From NCBI GenBank assembly GCA_013399305.1, contig VXAI01000038.1, forward strand, positions 3,547,113 through 3,611,112: a stretch of DNA of 64,000 nucleotides, given 5' to 3'. Both the position numbers and the translations under genes were made by a program. Below, piece by piece: positions 1-12,667 of this stretch; positions within the stretch are counted from its first letter, which is position 1; every line of letters begins with the position of its first letter. Source of the DNA: Rostratula benghalensis. Taxonomy: Eukaryota > Chordata > Aves > Charadriiformes > Rostratulidae. Below the pieces are notes generated by a model. It searched no databases and was not told the origin of the DNA. It saw only the letters and a program-made list of their open reading frames with translations.

Positions 1-3000
1 AAAAAAAAAAATCCATATACTTAAAATCTATTTATATTTAAACCATTTTAAAAAATGAAAACAATAAACTGCCTTTCTTACTAAGACACACTCAAATGCA
101 AAGGATTACCTGCCCCTGGTGTGAGGCACAGGCTTTGTTCTGGCAGTTTGCACAGGAACTGAATACCACTGGAAGAACCGACCATCTCTGCATATGCTAA
201 CAAGATATATCAGTGGTAGGGGAAGCTTTGCCTTTGTAAGATAAGAGAATCTGGAGCCGTGAAGAGGAAGATGTAGCGTACTGCAATATCAGAAGCATTA
301 CTGCAACTGGAAGCAGCCAAGCTTCCCTTTGCCAACGCTTCTCAACGCTGGCTTGGAATGGAGCATCCATAATGGGAGATAATCGTTCAACTACCCCATT
401 CCTTTTCCCTGTAGAAAAAGCCAATAAAATATATCCATCAATTTTCAGTTATGGTTGGTTTTGTGTTATGTCAGGTTTTAATAACTTCCAATGCCTTGAT
501 TCCAGCCACATTTTTCAGATTGGTTCGCAGAACACCTGAAGAAACCAGTAATTTTTGACAGATAATAAATCTAGAAATAAAACCAACTCCAGCTAAAATC
601 AAACCTAGGTAAGCAAATTAACCAGTATTTAACTGCTACTGGACACTTCTCATCAGTGATAAGGAAGGCTCTTGCTGCTATTACTTAATAGATAACATGC
701 ATCTCTTTCAGTAGGTTAAGATTATTTCATGCAATTGTATTAGCAAATAGTCATTCAGTAGAAAAAGTCATTCAGTAACTGAAATGCTTTTTGCAATCAA
801 TTTCCTTTTAATTTTGCTTCCAAATACCACATCATCAGATGAGAATGCCAAATTATGTCACTAATTCAGCATTTAAGTCCAATGTGTAAGAGTTTGCCAT
901 GGAATTGAAACTTTGCAGTAGAAATAAATTCCATTATTTAGGCTTTCATTTAACAGAATAATAATAATTGCATTTTAACACTCACAGTTGTTAAGAAAAG
1001 TACATAACCTTAAATTGATAATTTCATTTCTTTAAGTTACTTACTGCTGATGCTTAGTAAACTACATCGTGAGTTTGTACCACCTACTTAATTTACTTGC
1101 TGTATCATTCAATGTGAGGAAAGTCCTAGCTATGTCCTACAGGCGAAAGAACTTTCAGATGAATATTTTCCCTTCAACAATCTCTGCAATGAATTGTACA
1201 TACAGAGATTTCTAGCACCTTCATTGATAATAGGATACAATGACGCATATGGATTCAAGACCAACATAAAGGTTTAAAGACTCCTTACAGATTACAACTT
1301 AATTTCATGTTGATTTCCATATAAAATCTGTTTGATTTAATTTTCCTAAAGTTGCCATAGGATTTGCAACCTGCTACACTATTCTAACTGCAAAATGTGG
1401 GTTCAGCTCGCTGTGGCAGACATTGGGCCTTGATAAATCATTAGTGGTATTTTAAGCTGTAAATGATAACCCGTGGTCTACAACCATAGCAGGTCAAGCC
1501 CTGAAGCTGCATATCTAACGGCTGCTAACAGCTAACCCTGAGTTACTGAGATCAATAAGGTGCATTAGTGAAAGTGAGAGGAGAAAGCAGAACCACTAAC
1601 TGCTGGAGCTAGGAAGAAATTACAGTCAAGTTCCCCTACAGTCAGATAATTTCCTAACTGTTCATCACAGCCTTTGTTATGTGTTCCCTTTAAAGTCCTA
1701 TTCTTTGGCAAATGTGGTATAGCTGGATACTCAAGTTTTGTTCCTTTCCCCTGTATTTACAGCAGTAGTTCTGCTGTATCAGTATATATGGTCTTGCTGC
1801 AGTCACAGGCTGGACTGGGAACATGGGTATGTTTTATTTTCTGTGGCACAGCTGAAGCCTTTTTGACTTGAGTTAATACTGGTAGTTACCACAATTTACA
1901 GCTAGATGTGTCTTCATGTTCAAAGAAGAATCAGTAGATAGATTTACAGTCAAGTTCTGAAGGCAAGTATAACTGCAATAAAATCCAGATCATTTATGGG
2001 ATCATGAGAAGATTCTCATTCCAATGTAACCAACCATCCAGTACATAAACCCTGCCAAGCTTAGTGTTGGCATAGACAGACAGTTCATTAACAGGAACTA
2101 CTGGAGCAGATCTTCACCAATCACATTGGTAAACCACCCCTCATTAGTTTCATAATTACACTGTATGCGTCCCACACACCACATATCATGTTTTTCAGCT
2201 ATTAAAATATAGCTTTCATTTTCTGAAAGGCTAACCACGTTAAATCATAGAAGCCAGGAGTAGCAGTCTCTTAAACAAATCGTAATTCTTGTTAGACATT
2301 TAAATCTCCTTTTTTTTTCCTGAATGACAATCTAGCAAGGTGCAGTATCGCTGATCTTCAGAAGCTGCTTGTTCTTCAGAGATAAGATTTTATTTATGAA
2401 GAAAATTACAGTTGTGGTGAACAAGCTGGTAAATGAAACAATGGTCTTTTGGTTTGCATGTAGTATCCTAGGCACCATTATTCTCACCATCCCATGAGAA
2501 AAGCTGAAATTGCTCTTTAAATCAAATTCACTTGAGTGTTTGTAACCAATGGGCACACTGACAGTACATTTCACAGACAAAGTATTTCTGATGTGACCCT
2601 CTATACCCTTAATTCCTTTAATATGAAACCACAGAATTTTGCACTGAAATACTGTTCACCTAAATAAAATACATATACATTTATTTTTCCCTGTGAAAAA
2701 CACAAAGCCAATATGCAGCACTCCTAATAAAGTGTTTGCCCCAGATTCAGCAGACATCTAGAATGAGACGGGTCCAGCTACAGCATTCAAAAGCCAATGC
2801 CTTGCATGCTCCCACACAAAATCACATAGAAACACATTATTCCCAGCACGCATTCTAGCTGGTATCTTCTTTTTCCCAGTAACTCAGAAATACTTCCTTC
2901 CGTATTGAAAATACTTCATGCTTTTGATTGTATTAGCCATCAATACTCTAAGTACAATTTTTACTATTTGTGCTTTTTAAGTTATTCTGTGCTATTCAGC

Positions 3001-6000
3001 TTGTCTTCTTTCCCTTCAAATGCTGGTGTGCAGGTGAGTTACAGTGTCTTTAGTTAGATACTCATAGCACGTAATTGTATTGAGAATGTCAGCATACCCC
3101 CCACACACCTTCCTGCAGAGGAATCAAGCCAGGGAAAGTGGAACCGAAGTTTGTAGTCTCTTCTGAGTACATCCAAGGCTACTAACTGCACAGCAATTAC
3201 TATACATGCTACATGTTTACGTGGCTTTTCTGATGTTATCCTCAAACTCCGGCTCTCTTGATTTGAGTTCTTTTCAGTAGTGCATAAACCTCACATACAG
3301 CAGTATTACTTGTGTACCCTTCTGTGTTCTTCCACATGCTCCTCAAGCTATCTGTAAACCATTCCCCAACAGATTATGGTATTACTTTGACTGTCTGTCC
3401 ATCATATCTATTCTCTCTGGGGTGAAACAGAACAATGCATCACGTCTTAATAGTGTTTGTGTGAATGGCATAATAAAGAAGTTTGCAGAGGTACACTGTA
3501 ATGATTTTTGTCCATAAATGTTACAGCGTCCCAAATCTACAATTTGATAGGAAAAATTACATAACTTCATGGCCCAATGAGCCAATACCATTATACATAA
3601 ATACAGCCACTACTTTATCTTTTAGGAGCAACTCAAGATTCTCTAGAAATACAAAGACAACAATCTTAATTGCAAATGCCAGACACATTTGCTCTATCGA
3701 AGTAAAAACATCACTTTTATCACCTTTTCCATTTACCTCTCCCAAACTCCAAGTGTAACTAGTCTTATTTGAAGCTGCAAGAGATTTACATTTAAAATAG
3801 CCTATCAGTAAAATATTTCAGCTAGATTGCGTTTCCTTGACTTCCTGTCTTGGTTTATCCAAACTTACATTCCCTAGACTCTCTCACAAAATTAAAAACA
3901 TTCAAATTCTTCTCAATCACTACATTTCTCATGTGTCCCCCCACTTAATTTTCTCCTTGAAAATTATACTGTGAAAATTCTTTGGGACTACCCTGCTATA
4001 TGGAAGACTTCCCTTTTAGAAGAACAATGAAAATAAATTATTGAATCCTGTACTACTCCATAACTGTAAAATGTCATCAGCAATTCTTATAAGATCACCA
4101 GCTGTTGAAAATGGCTTGCCTTTCTACACTGACCTTTAACATCTGTAGTTTGCAAAAGGAACTCTGTAATTTTACATCTGCTTAAAACTGATCACAATGA
4201 AGATGAAACTACCACTAAACATTACCTCAGAGAAATCCACCTGTGTGTGTGCACCTGTATAGGAGCCAATATACACTCACCTGTTCATAATACTCATTTA
4301 AGGCTTCCTGCGAATACTTCACTATCGTTTCCAAACTTTTAAATAAATGTTAAAATCAGGCTATCACACTTAGCCTACATGCCAATGTGACATGTAATGG
4401 GACTTTGTTTTTTAACAAAGAATATCATCGGGTACACCACAGGATACAGACTGGTGGCACTTGATCATCACCTTGGTATGAAGGACAACAGGATGAATGA
4501 AGGATAGGAAGAAAAGGTAACAAGAGGATAAACTGGTTACGAGCAAGGGCTGTTTGCAGCCAAGGCTCTCTATTTTCATGGGCTACCATCACAGAGCACT
4601 TTGCTTCTTCTACAATCCCAAATCAATTTGATTTCATAACCAATACAGCCATATCGTGCCTGTCACTGGTTCAGTTCAAGGCTGGAGACAATTATTACCT
4701 TGTTCTTTACCAATTTCTTTGGTTGCTGAAACTAAGCAAAACTTTTTGGCAACCTTATTCTGAGTTTCCTATAAGAATGGAACAGATCGTGATGCCCAAA
4801 CAGGTCTCATGAAAGCAAACAATAAAAAGATACAAGTGCTCTGGCAACGCTTTATCGATCAGTTAAAGTTCCTCAAATATTTCACAAAGGAGGTGAAGAA
4901 AATAAAGCCTTCACGAGGTGTCTTGAAAAATATTTGTTTTCTTCAAATGCTGTAAAAAATAGTACAAAAAAAAGTGTATATCAGCGACTAGTTACCACAT
5001 TGTACGTAAAGATAATGAAATAATACAATGCAAAGATAATTTGAGCTCCTTTTTTTGCATACCCTTTTTATTTGTAATGACAATCAAGGTATTTGTTGCA
5101 CGTATGCCTATTCCTGAAGCATACTGAGCATAAAAACATCTCTAACTTTTAACAAAGTGAGTGATACCTTCCACATTAGAAGATAGGTGTCCAAGAATAG
5201 ACTAAATGTTATCAATTACTATTAACATTTTCTGGTGTCAGCCTGTGAATACCAGATGTGGCTCCACAAAACAGAGATCAACTCTTCAATGGGAGACTGT
5301 GGTTCCAAACTTAGTAGACCAGAGAAAGATAATGCTGCAGTCCAGAGCCGCCAGAAGCAAATGAGAGGTCTCCGAACAATATTAATCAGGCAATAAATAT
5401 GTTAGAGAGAATCAGTCAGTATCACTCCCATCTGATGTAACAGAAAAGGATCTTCCTTTGCTACAGTCTTGCCTAGACATTTCTAAAAGCTTTAAGCAAA
5501 TATACAGATGCAGCTTTCCAGCAAGAAAACATTCTACCTGCCACCCATCCCTAATCTATGGCTGCAAGGTAGGCAAATTATACAACAAGCTTTTAAATAA
5601 TCAAAGGAAGATGTTAGATGAAAATTTTTGGTGTTAGTGAAAGTCACTGTTGACTTCCAGGATAAGAAATTAAGCAGAACATGCTGAATGTAAATAGCAT
5701 TATACCACCAATTAAGTATTATTTACTAACAACTAGGGAAATCCTAATTTCCTTTCTGAACAAAGCAAAAAAACCCCTGAAGTATTAATTTAATTTTGAT
5801 ATTAGAAACATACGCTGTATGATTTATCGCCTTCATTAAATAAATTACATATATTTTTATACCTCTACGATGTAGAAAAGGCACATAATATGTTCCCCAT
5901 ATTTAAAAGCTAGAAGCAAAACAATTTGTTTCCAGTTCTTTTGCATTTTCCTGCCTTTCTTACATTGCATCCTCATTTTTAATTACAGCAAATTTTGTTC

Positions 6001-8720
6001 TACGCAAATTTAGACCCTACCCTTCTTGAATTAACCTGTGTTGCCAGCCTGTTGGGAGTCATTTTGTTTGAACATCTGGACCAACCACATGTTTCTTACT
6101 GAAAATAAATCATCATTTATGAGTTATGAGTATTAAAAGCTGGGTGATGAAGATTGGACTGCATATGGTTAGTGCATTATGAGAAAATTTATAGAAGTTG
6201 TGTTTGGAAAGTTTACAATGCACTGAAAGTGGAACACACTGGAAATGAGATGTCTATCTGGGTCTGTATTTTAAGTAAAATTTTGTAAAATTTTAAGTAA
6301 TATTACAGTGCTATTTGCATAAAATCAATATTTAGGTATTATTTAACATATTAGTTTAAAAAAAGAAAAAAATTGATGTGACTAAACAGTCTTCTGGTAA
6401 TTTTATTATACTAATAAAAGACAGTGGGGGTCTTTCTTTAGTGGGTAAGTGTGATCCCAAGGCAGCCTTCAGGCATCCTTGAATCCCCAAGGATCTTCCT
6501 GAAGTATCATTTCTATAAGAGTAACTGCAAATGGATGCTATGGAAATCCACTACTCCAATTCTGTGTCACCTGAACATTCAAACTTGCATTCAGTAATAC
6601 ACAAGAATCCTTCCTTTGTGGTAGGTATTATAACAACCTTTCTACAGGAACCCTCTAGATTTGCTTATAATATACATATCTGGCAACAGCAGCTAATTAA
6701 TTGGGAGTCTATCAGAGTCCCAAAGCAACCTTAACATAAATCATATTTCCCTGCACAGAATAAAGGAAAATACAGATAGTTAATTTGAACATCCTTTTTC
6801 TAAAACGTCACAAATGCCCAGACAATGAGGAACAATAATATAAAGCTTAATCTAACATCAGTCTTACAGGCAGATGACAAACAAGTAAACTGGAAGAACT
6901 GCATAAGGAAAAAAGTCCTGTAAGCACCTCTCCATCTACTTGCACTCTTGAAGTGAAACTTTTCTATCACAAACTCGTGACTTTTCCTTTAATCTTTTTT
7001 ATATCTTAAACATTGCTACCACATCTACACACTGAACAATTTTAATTCTTTTTCAGGTGATAAATTTGAGCAAAAAATATAGGCCAAGATGTACTGAAAC
7101 TTCTGCCGAAAAAATTTACAGGATTTCATTGGAGTAAAAGCATTATGGCCTCAATACTCTACTACTAAGAGCCTTAACTGTAAAACTGGTCTAAATCTTA
7201 GATAACACTCTTTACAGCAAGTTTTATTTCATAATATTAGCAGGGACATTTCAAATTCTCAACTTGAGGTACAGGATTGCATAAAAAGACTAGTTTTTTA
7301 AATAAAAACAAACAAGTATTGCTGTTCGTAGCAGTTATGGAGAAATGCTGAACATACGATTGGAGTTTGGGTTAAATAACCGAAACAAAAAAGACAAGGA
7401 GAACCATCTCAAAGTAATTATTTTGAAATACAATTCTTCTGGGTACCAAGCCAAACCCATGATTTGCATGTGCCTGACTAATGCCTCTTTTATATCCTCA
7501 TACTGATTATCTCTAATACCTATCACAACACTCACAGCACCTACATCTTTAGGGCTATCAGGGAGCATGGAATGAGTACTTAACAACGGTATGCATCATG
7601 CACTATAGATCCACATTATTGACTGCATAATAGAAGTCAATTAGAGTACCAGTGGATGCACTCAAAGCCAAAACATTGTAGCTCCTTGCTTAGTGAACTC
7701 TGTGAATGCCAACAGGGTTCCTACCACCAAGTTATATAAAGAGAACTGGGAAACCCATTTTGAGTATCAAGTGACATAATCCATTTTGGATTGATAACCT
7801 AAACATAGACAGTAATTGGACTATAGGTACTGAAAACACTGTCACTGCATACAGTTTCCAGAGACTACTTAAGTTGCAGTTTCTGAATCTAAGGCTACGC
7901 TAGAGTTGGAATGGGCAACCTTATCTTCTGAGCTCCTGACCATGCAACCCTGTACCTGCTCCCCTTGCATCAGCCCAAGGCATGTGGAGACATGTAAGGA
8001 GCTGGATGAACTTCTTTTTACTGGATTATTTTTCAGCTATATTTCTGAGCTGACCCAAATTGCATGTTCTCACAGCACTGCTAATGCTGACACAGAAAAC
8101 ATTGAAGAACATACTGGAGCTGAGCAGTACTATGGAGGCAAGGTTCACTCACTTCAGCAGCAGCTCACATCAAAATTGCTTTAAGCTAATCACAGGAAAA
8201 TACTTCCTCTGGGTCCTCTCTAATGTTAAGAGGAACTTATCTGGTACCAGGAAATGCAACTTGTATCTATTTTGAATATTTATTTAACATGACTCTTAAA
8301 AACAAAGTCAGAAAGAATTAGCATGAACCACTGTACCTTTCAACTTTTTCTATCCACTTCAATACATGCTTTTCACTATGGGTGTTGTCAGAAACTCTCT
8401 TCTCATGACAATTTACATTGGTAAATATATGTCTTCTTACCTATTTCACCATCCCAGAAGCCATCATGAGCAGACTGAAGCCAAAACTGCAATTCTAACC
8501 TGGCTCTAATTCTTAGCCTGCTTTTGGTAAGAATGGCTCTAGAGAGCAGATATAGACTGAAGGAAAACTAGGTGTGTTGAAAATTTGAATCTGCATCAAC
8601 TACAGCATTTTTAATGCTGACCCAAGCCCTTTAGACCAAGCACTTCACTGGCCTATAGACATACATCTAGCACTACTGCTTTATTTGACTGCTTAAAGCT
8701 AGACATCTGATCTAAGTTTA
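1..8720. other. AT-rich non-coding stretch, no gene seen
   Basis: I see no exon, RNA gene or recognisable transposon in these 8.7 kb. The window opens inside an A tract (1-11). Open frames on both strands stay under 97 codons and look like chance frames in AT-rich DNA: odd composition, no domain motif and no consistent splice sites. A local direct repeat of ATTTTAAGTA occurs near 6268 and 6291, and an (ATA)4 run lies near 958-968. Old, highly decayed repeats that cannot be read by eye may be hidden here. Confidence 0.6.
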
Positions 8721-8725
8721 TCTTC

Positions 8726-8757
8726 TAGGCCCTCTGTAGTTATTTAGGCCCTCTGTA
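8726..8757. repeat. 13-bp direct repeat, spaced 19 bp
   Basis: TAGGCCCTCTGTA occurs at 8726-8738 and again at 8745-8757, separated by six bases (GTTATT). This is a small local duplication, probably from replication slippage or repair. No function is implied. Confidence 0.85.
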
Positions 8758-8759
8758 CC

Positions 8760-11700
8760 CACTAGAGATAGAAGGCAACTTACTGAGTCTGTTTATACCA
8801 TGTGTCTTAGACTCCTGTTGCTTAATTGCATTTAGAGCTGCATGCCTCTCTCCCTTGACTAAAGAGGAAAACTACAGGGCCATTTTAGAATAGTAATTGG
8901 ACTGAATATAGAGGACATAAATACCATCCTTCACGTCTAAACTGAATCTTTATATTCCAATAGACATCAAGAAAGCAATTCCAAGAAGACTGGAAATAAA
9001 ACATACAGCATAAGAGAAAAATGTAGATGTAAGATGCAAGTGTTGACTTTCCTGATTTTGATGCTTCAGACAAACCATATGCATCATTTTCAAGAAAGTC
9101 CTTTGTCTTTACAAAAGAAATTTTTAGTGTTGGTGACTGCAGCAGAGTCTGCCCTTTCCTAGATTTTTTTATCAACTACGCTTTGAAGGTGCTGAATGAT
9201 TCTATTCTGTGAAATATATCTCAGTTAATTAACAGATTGTATTTTTCCTCAAGAAGGAATATAATTCATGATGAAATAGGAGATTAAAGCTTTCCAAGTC
9301 AGAAATCCTCAGGGTGAAAGTAAAATAGGTTTTGGAATAGATACGCTTTCCAATCAACCTTATTGGTTAAATATTCCTGAAAGGCTTTAAATTTGAACTA
9401 AGAGAGTACAAAACTGCATACAAAGGCACAGAATTTGTATTATTTTCCCTTGTTGTTTTACCTTGTAGGTAAACATATGGGATTATACACCCAAAGAATG
9501 AGCTACACCTATTGAAACGACACTCAATACCAAACAAAGTGCCATCAATGCCACAAATGTTCCAACATTTGAGCTTTTAGAGTAGTTTAGAAGCTGGAGA
9601 TCAGAAAACTCATGTATTTACCACTAGACTGAAAAGTCTGTATTAGAATTATCATTGGCTTCTTAACTTGCATCTTTATGTATACATATATCTGTTTACC
9701 CACATGAGCAGTTAACAAATGTATTTTGTGTATAAACACATTACAACTGAAAAAGCCTCCAAACTTGGGCTATATGGGGAAAAATACATTCTCAAGCTTT
9801 TCAATGCAAGCCTTAAAGTGGCAGGAATTGGTACGTGTCAGTTCACTAACAATGGACCAGTGTACCACAGCACTTTGAAAAATGCTGGTGACAAATACTG
9901 TAATAACATTCCTGAAGGTAGGAGAAGGTGGTGAGCGTGAGGAATGTGCATTTCCTCAGAGAATGTACTGCCTGCAACAGCAGGCGTTATTCCTACTGTG
10001 CCAAGACAAGACAAGGGAGAACAAAAAGATTCTCATGCAGGGCTGACAAAAGTGCTCTGAACAGCTCATTTCCCCACTGTAAGCACAGAGAACTACTTGA
10101 AGACACAAGGTGCTCTGTACTGTGCTCAATTTTTGCTCCCAAGAGAACAAAAGTAGAAGTTTGATCAAATTTGGTAGAAGCAACCTTTTTCCTGGATGGT
10201 TCCGTAAAATCTTGGACCAAATAGTAATGTGGCATAAGCTGTCACTGTTCTAGTGTTTTCTAATTAGAGAGATAAGATTGCTGTACACTAGATAAACATT
10301 TTCCTCACATTACAAATGTGATGTATGTCACATCTTTATTATGACTTCTGCTGGCCTAGCTCTGTCCATTAGGGTGCTGAGGAGACCTGCTCCAGGACTA
10401 AGGACCAGAAATTTCTCCTGTAGGTGTGATTACACAGCAAACTGGCATTTCCAACAGACTGGTTTTATTTTCTTCTAGGACATCATGTTACTATACATGG
10501 CACACTGTATCACTATATTCATTCTGGGACCACCTTTGGGAGCACGTGAAAGTTCTGTGATGGTTAGAGCTGTGCAAAGGTGCCTTCAAGCTTTCTCAGC
10601 TTCTCTCCTATCAATTTCCTAAAGAAAGTTAGCATCTCAGAATAGGACCCAAAGTCTTACTATGTTCTGTGTAAACACACTTACTGGTTGGCACCCTGAG
10701 CTCCTCGTTTAATACCTCCTTTCTTCAGTCTCCCAAACCTCAGTTCACCCAGCCCTGTACCGCACCGCAATGTGGACAGCACTAACATCCTTGTAGAAAC
10801 CATGCAGACAGCATTAGCATCCCAATATGTATATTATTTGCTCTCTGAAAGCCAGATCCACAACAGCTGTTTTTCCTTTGATGTCACTGGAGTTACACTG
10901 ACATGTTTCATTCAAAGTATCTAATACAAGACTTTGTTGGTTCTACCCCAAAGTTGTCTCCTACCTAGAGGTGTAAAAGTGTAAGAAAACTATCAGTCCC
11001 TTGAAAACTTCTTACCTCTTTGACTATTCTTTCATATTTTCTACTTTGGGAGAAGTAAAACTTCTGAGCCTGTAGATTTTAGGCAATAACTTAATAGGAA
11101 ACTGTAGCAGATATTTTACTTATCTTGAGTTATTCAGATTTAATATTTAACTTTTCTCCAATAAATGCGGAGCTGCTGTTCTCTCCCTACAGAACACACC
11201 ACCACATTCTGAAAAATGATGTGAAAGTGTTCTAGAGAAAGTCTTTGGCTTCTTTGAGATATGGAAACTTCCACTGTTTCATGCAAAAGTGTATCATTTT
11301 GTACACAGAGTATCCACATCATCTCAGAAGTAAAATAACTTAAATGAAAAAAGTTACACAAGTCCAGATAACCAATGAGATTTGTCCACTTTTAATTCCT
11401 CACATATTTTCAGTAAGCCACCACTGTATAAAACCCAAGACCACATGCCCTCTGAGGGCTGTCCTGAGATCCACTTTGATTAGCAGTAATATGACATATT
11501 AAAAACTAAAAAAAAGTCAAAAAACTTCTTATTCGGTTAGCACTGAAAATCTTGTGTACACAAAATAATGAGACAGGAAAATGCCTATACTAAAAGCCTG
11601 CTAACGGATGAAATAATATATAAAAAAGTTACAGACCAGCAGCAAGCATTTGAGAAAAGTCTTGTTTATGCACTTACTAGAAAAGTGATGTTTAAATGTA

Positions 11701-12645
11701 ATGCTCAATGTCACTAGAGGAGTTTTTTTATTATCCAACCTCTTTGAATTTCCTTAGATTTCTCCTCTCATCCTGTAACAGTGATTCATTTGAACTATAT
11801 TTTATGTTAAGCACAAAATGTTCAAAAAATGATATATGACACCCAAGATTAGACCCAGCCAGTGCCTAAAAAATTACCATCTTATAAACTTCTTAAAGAT
11901 TAAACCTTTGCCAATATATTTTTCTCAGTTACTCTCTTCAACTACTAAACAGTTTCAAGATTGCAGAGAAGACTGGCTTTAACTCTACACTCATCAAAGT
12001 GCTTTGTTATTAATTTTATTTTTTCTAAATATCAGCAGCCTTGTTCTTTACTCAATGCTAAATTATACCAAGTCATGTTTTGCTTCACATATTTGGGTAT
12101 AGACTGTATTTGTATTATTATCATATTACTTTCCTTACATTTACTGAATTGCATGATGACAAAAAACCCCACTTGACCATAAAAAGAAATCACTTATGTC
12201 ATGTGGAAAAGCTCGTAACTGTATTCTGCAAATGGGATAAGCATGACTAAACTCTTAAAACTATTTAGATAGACCATTTAGGGCTGCCTAGGAATATGTG
12301 TTAGAAAAGTTCATCTGACTGGTGCACTAATCCTATGCATCAGGACATAACAGCAAAGAAATTGATTTTTAAAATGCTATAATCCACTATTAAACATCAG
12401 ATTGAAACAGCAACAGATATATATCTCAAACCACATTTCATTAACACATTACTTCACTCAAAACTTAACTTCTGAAGTGTACTATTCACTATGATATTTC
12501 ATGCTTAAGAAAAAATTATAATGCATCTTTAAAGAATATTGCAGATGTTCTTGGGATTAAACTTGCTTAAAGGTAACGTAACATAAGGACAAATGCAGTA
12601 GTTCCAAGTGCTCAACAACAGCCAGGCATTGCAATCAGAAGTAGT
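8760..12645. other. Non-coding stretch, no gene seen
   Basis: There is no recognisable exon or repeat family. Overlapping short frames on both strands at 9719-10235 are the densest cluster of open frames in this stretch. None resembles a known protein, and they overlap antisense to each other, as chance frames do. A 6-bp perfect stem with a 4-base loop (GCCTGC-AACA-GCAGGC) lies at 9970-9985 and is too small to call an RNA. AGATATATATCT near 12416-12427 is a short AT palindrome. Confidence 0.55.
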
Positions 12646-12647
12646 AT

Positions 12648-12667
12648 TTGTTAACATATGTTAACAA
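12648..12667. repeat. Perfect 20-bp palindrome
   Basis: TTGTTAACATATGTTAACAA equals its own reverse complement over all 20 bases and stops there, because the flanking bases are T and T. It contains two GTTAAC half-sites around a central CATATG E-box-like core. GTTAAC resembles half of an HNF1-type homeodomain site. The symmetry is seen directly; any protein binding is inference. Confidence 0.95.
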
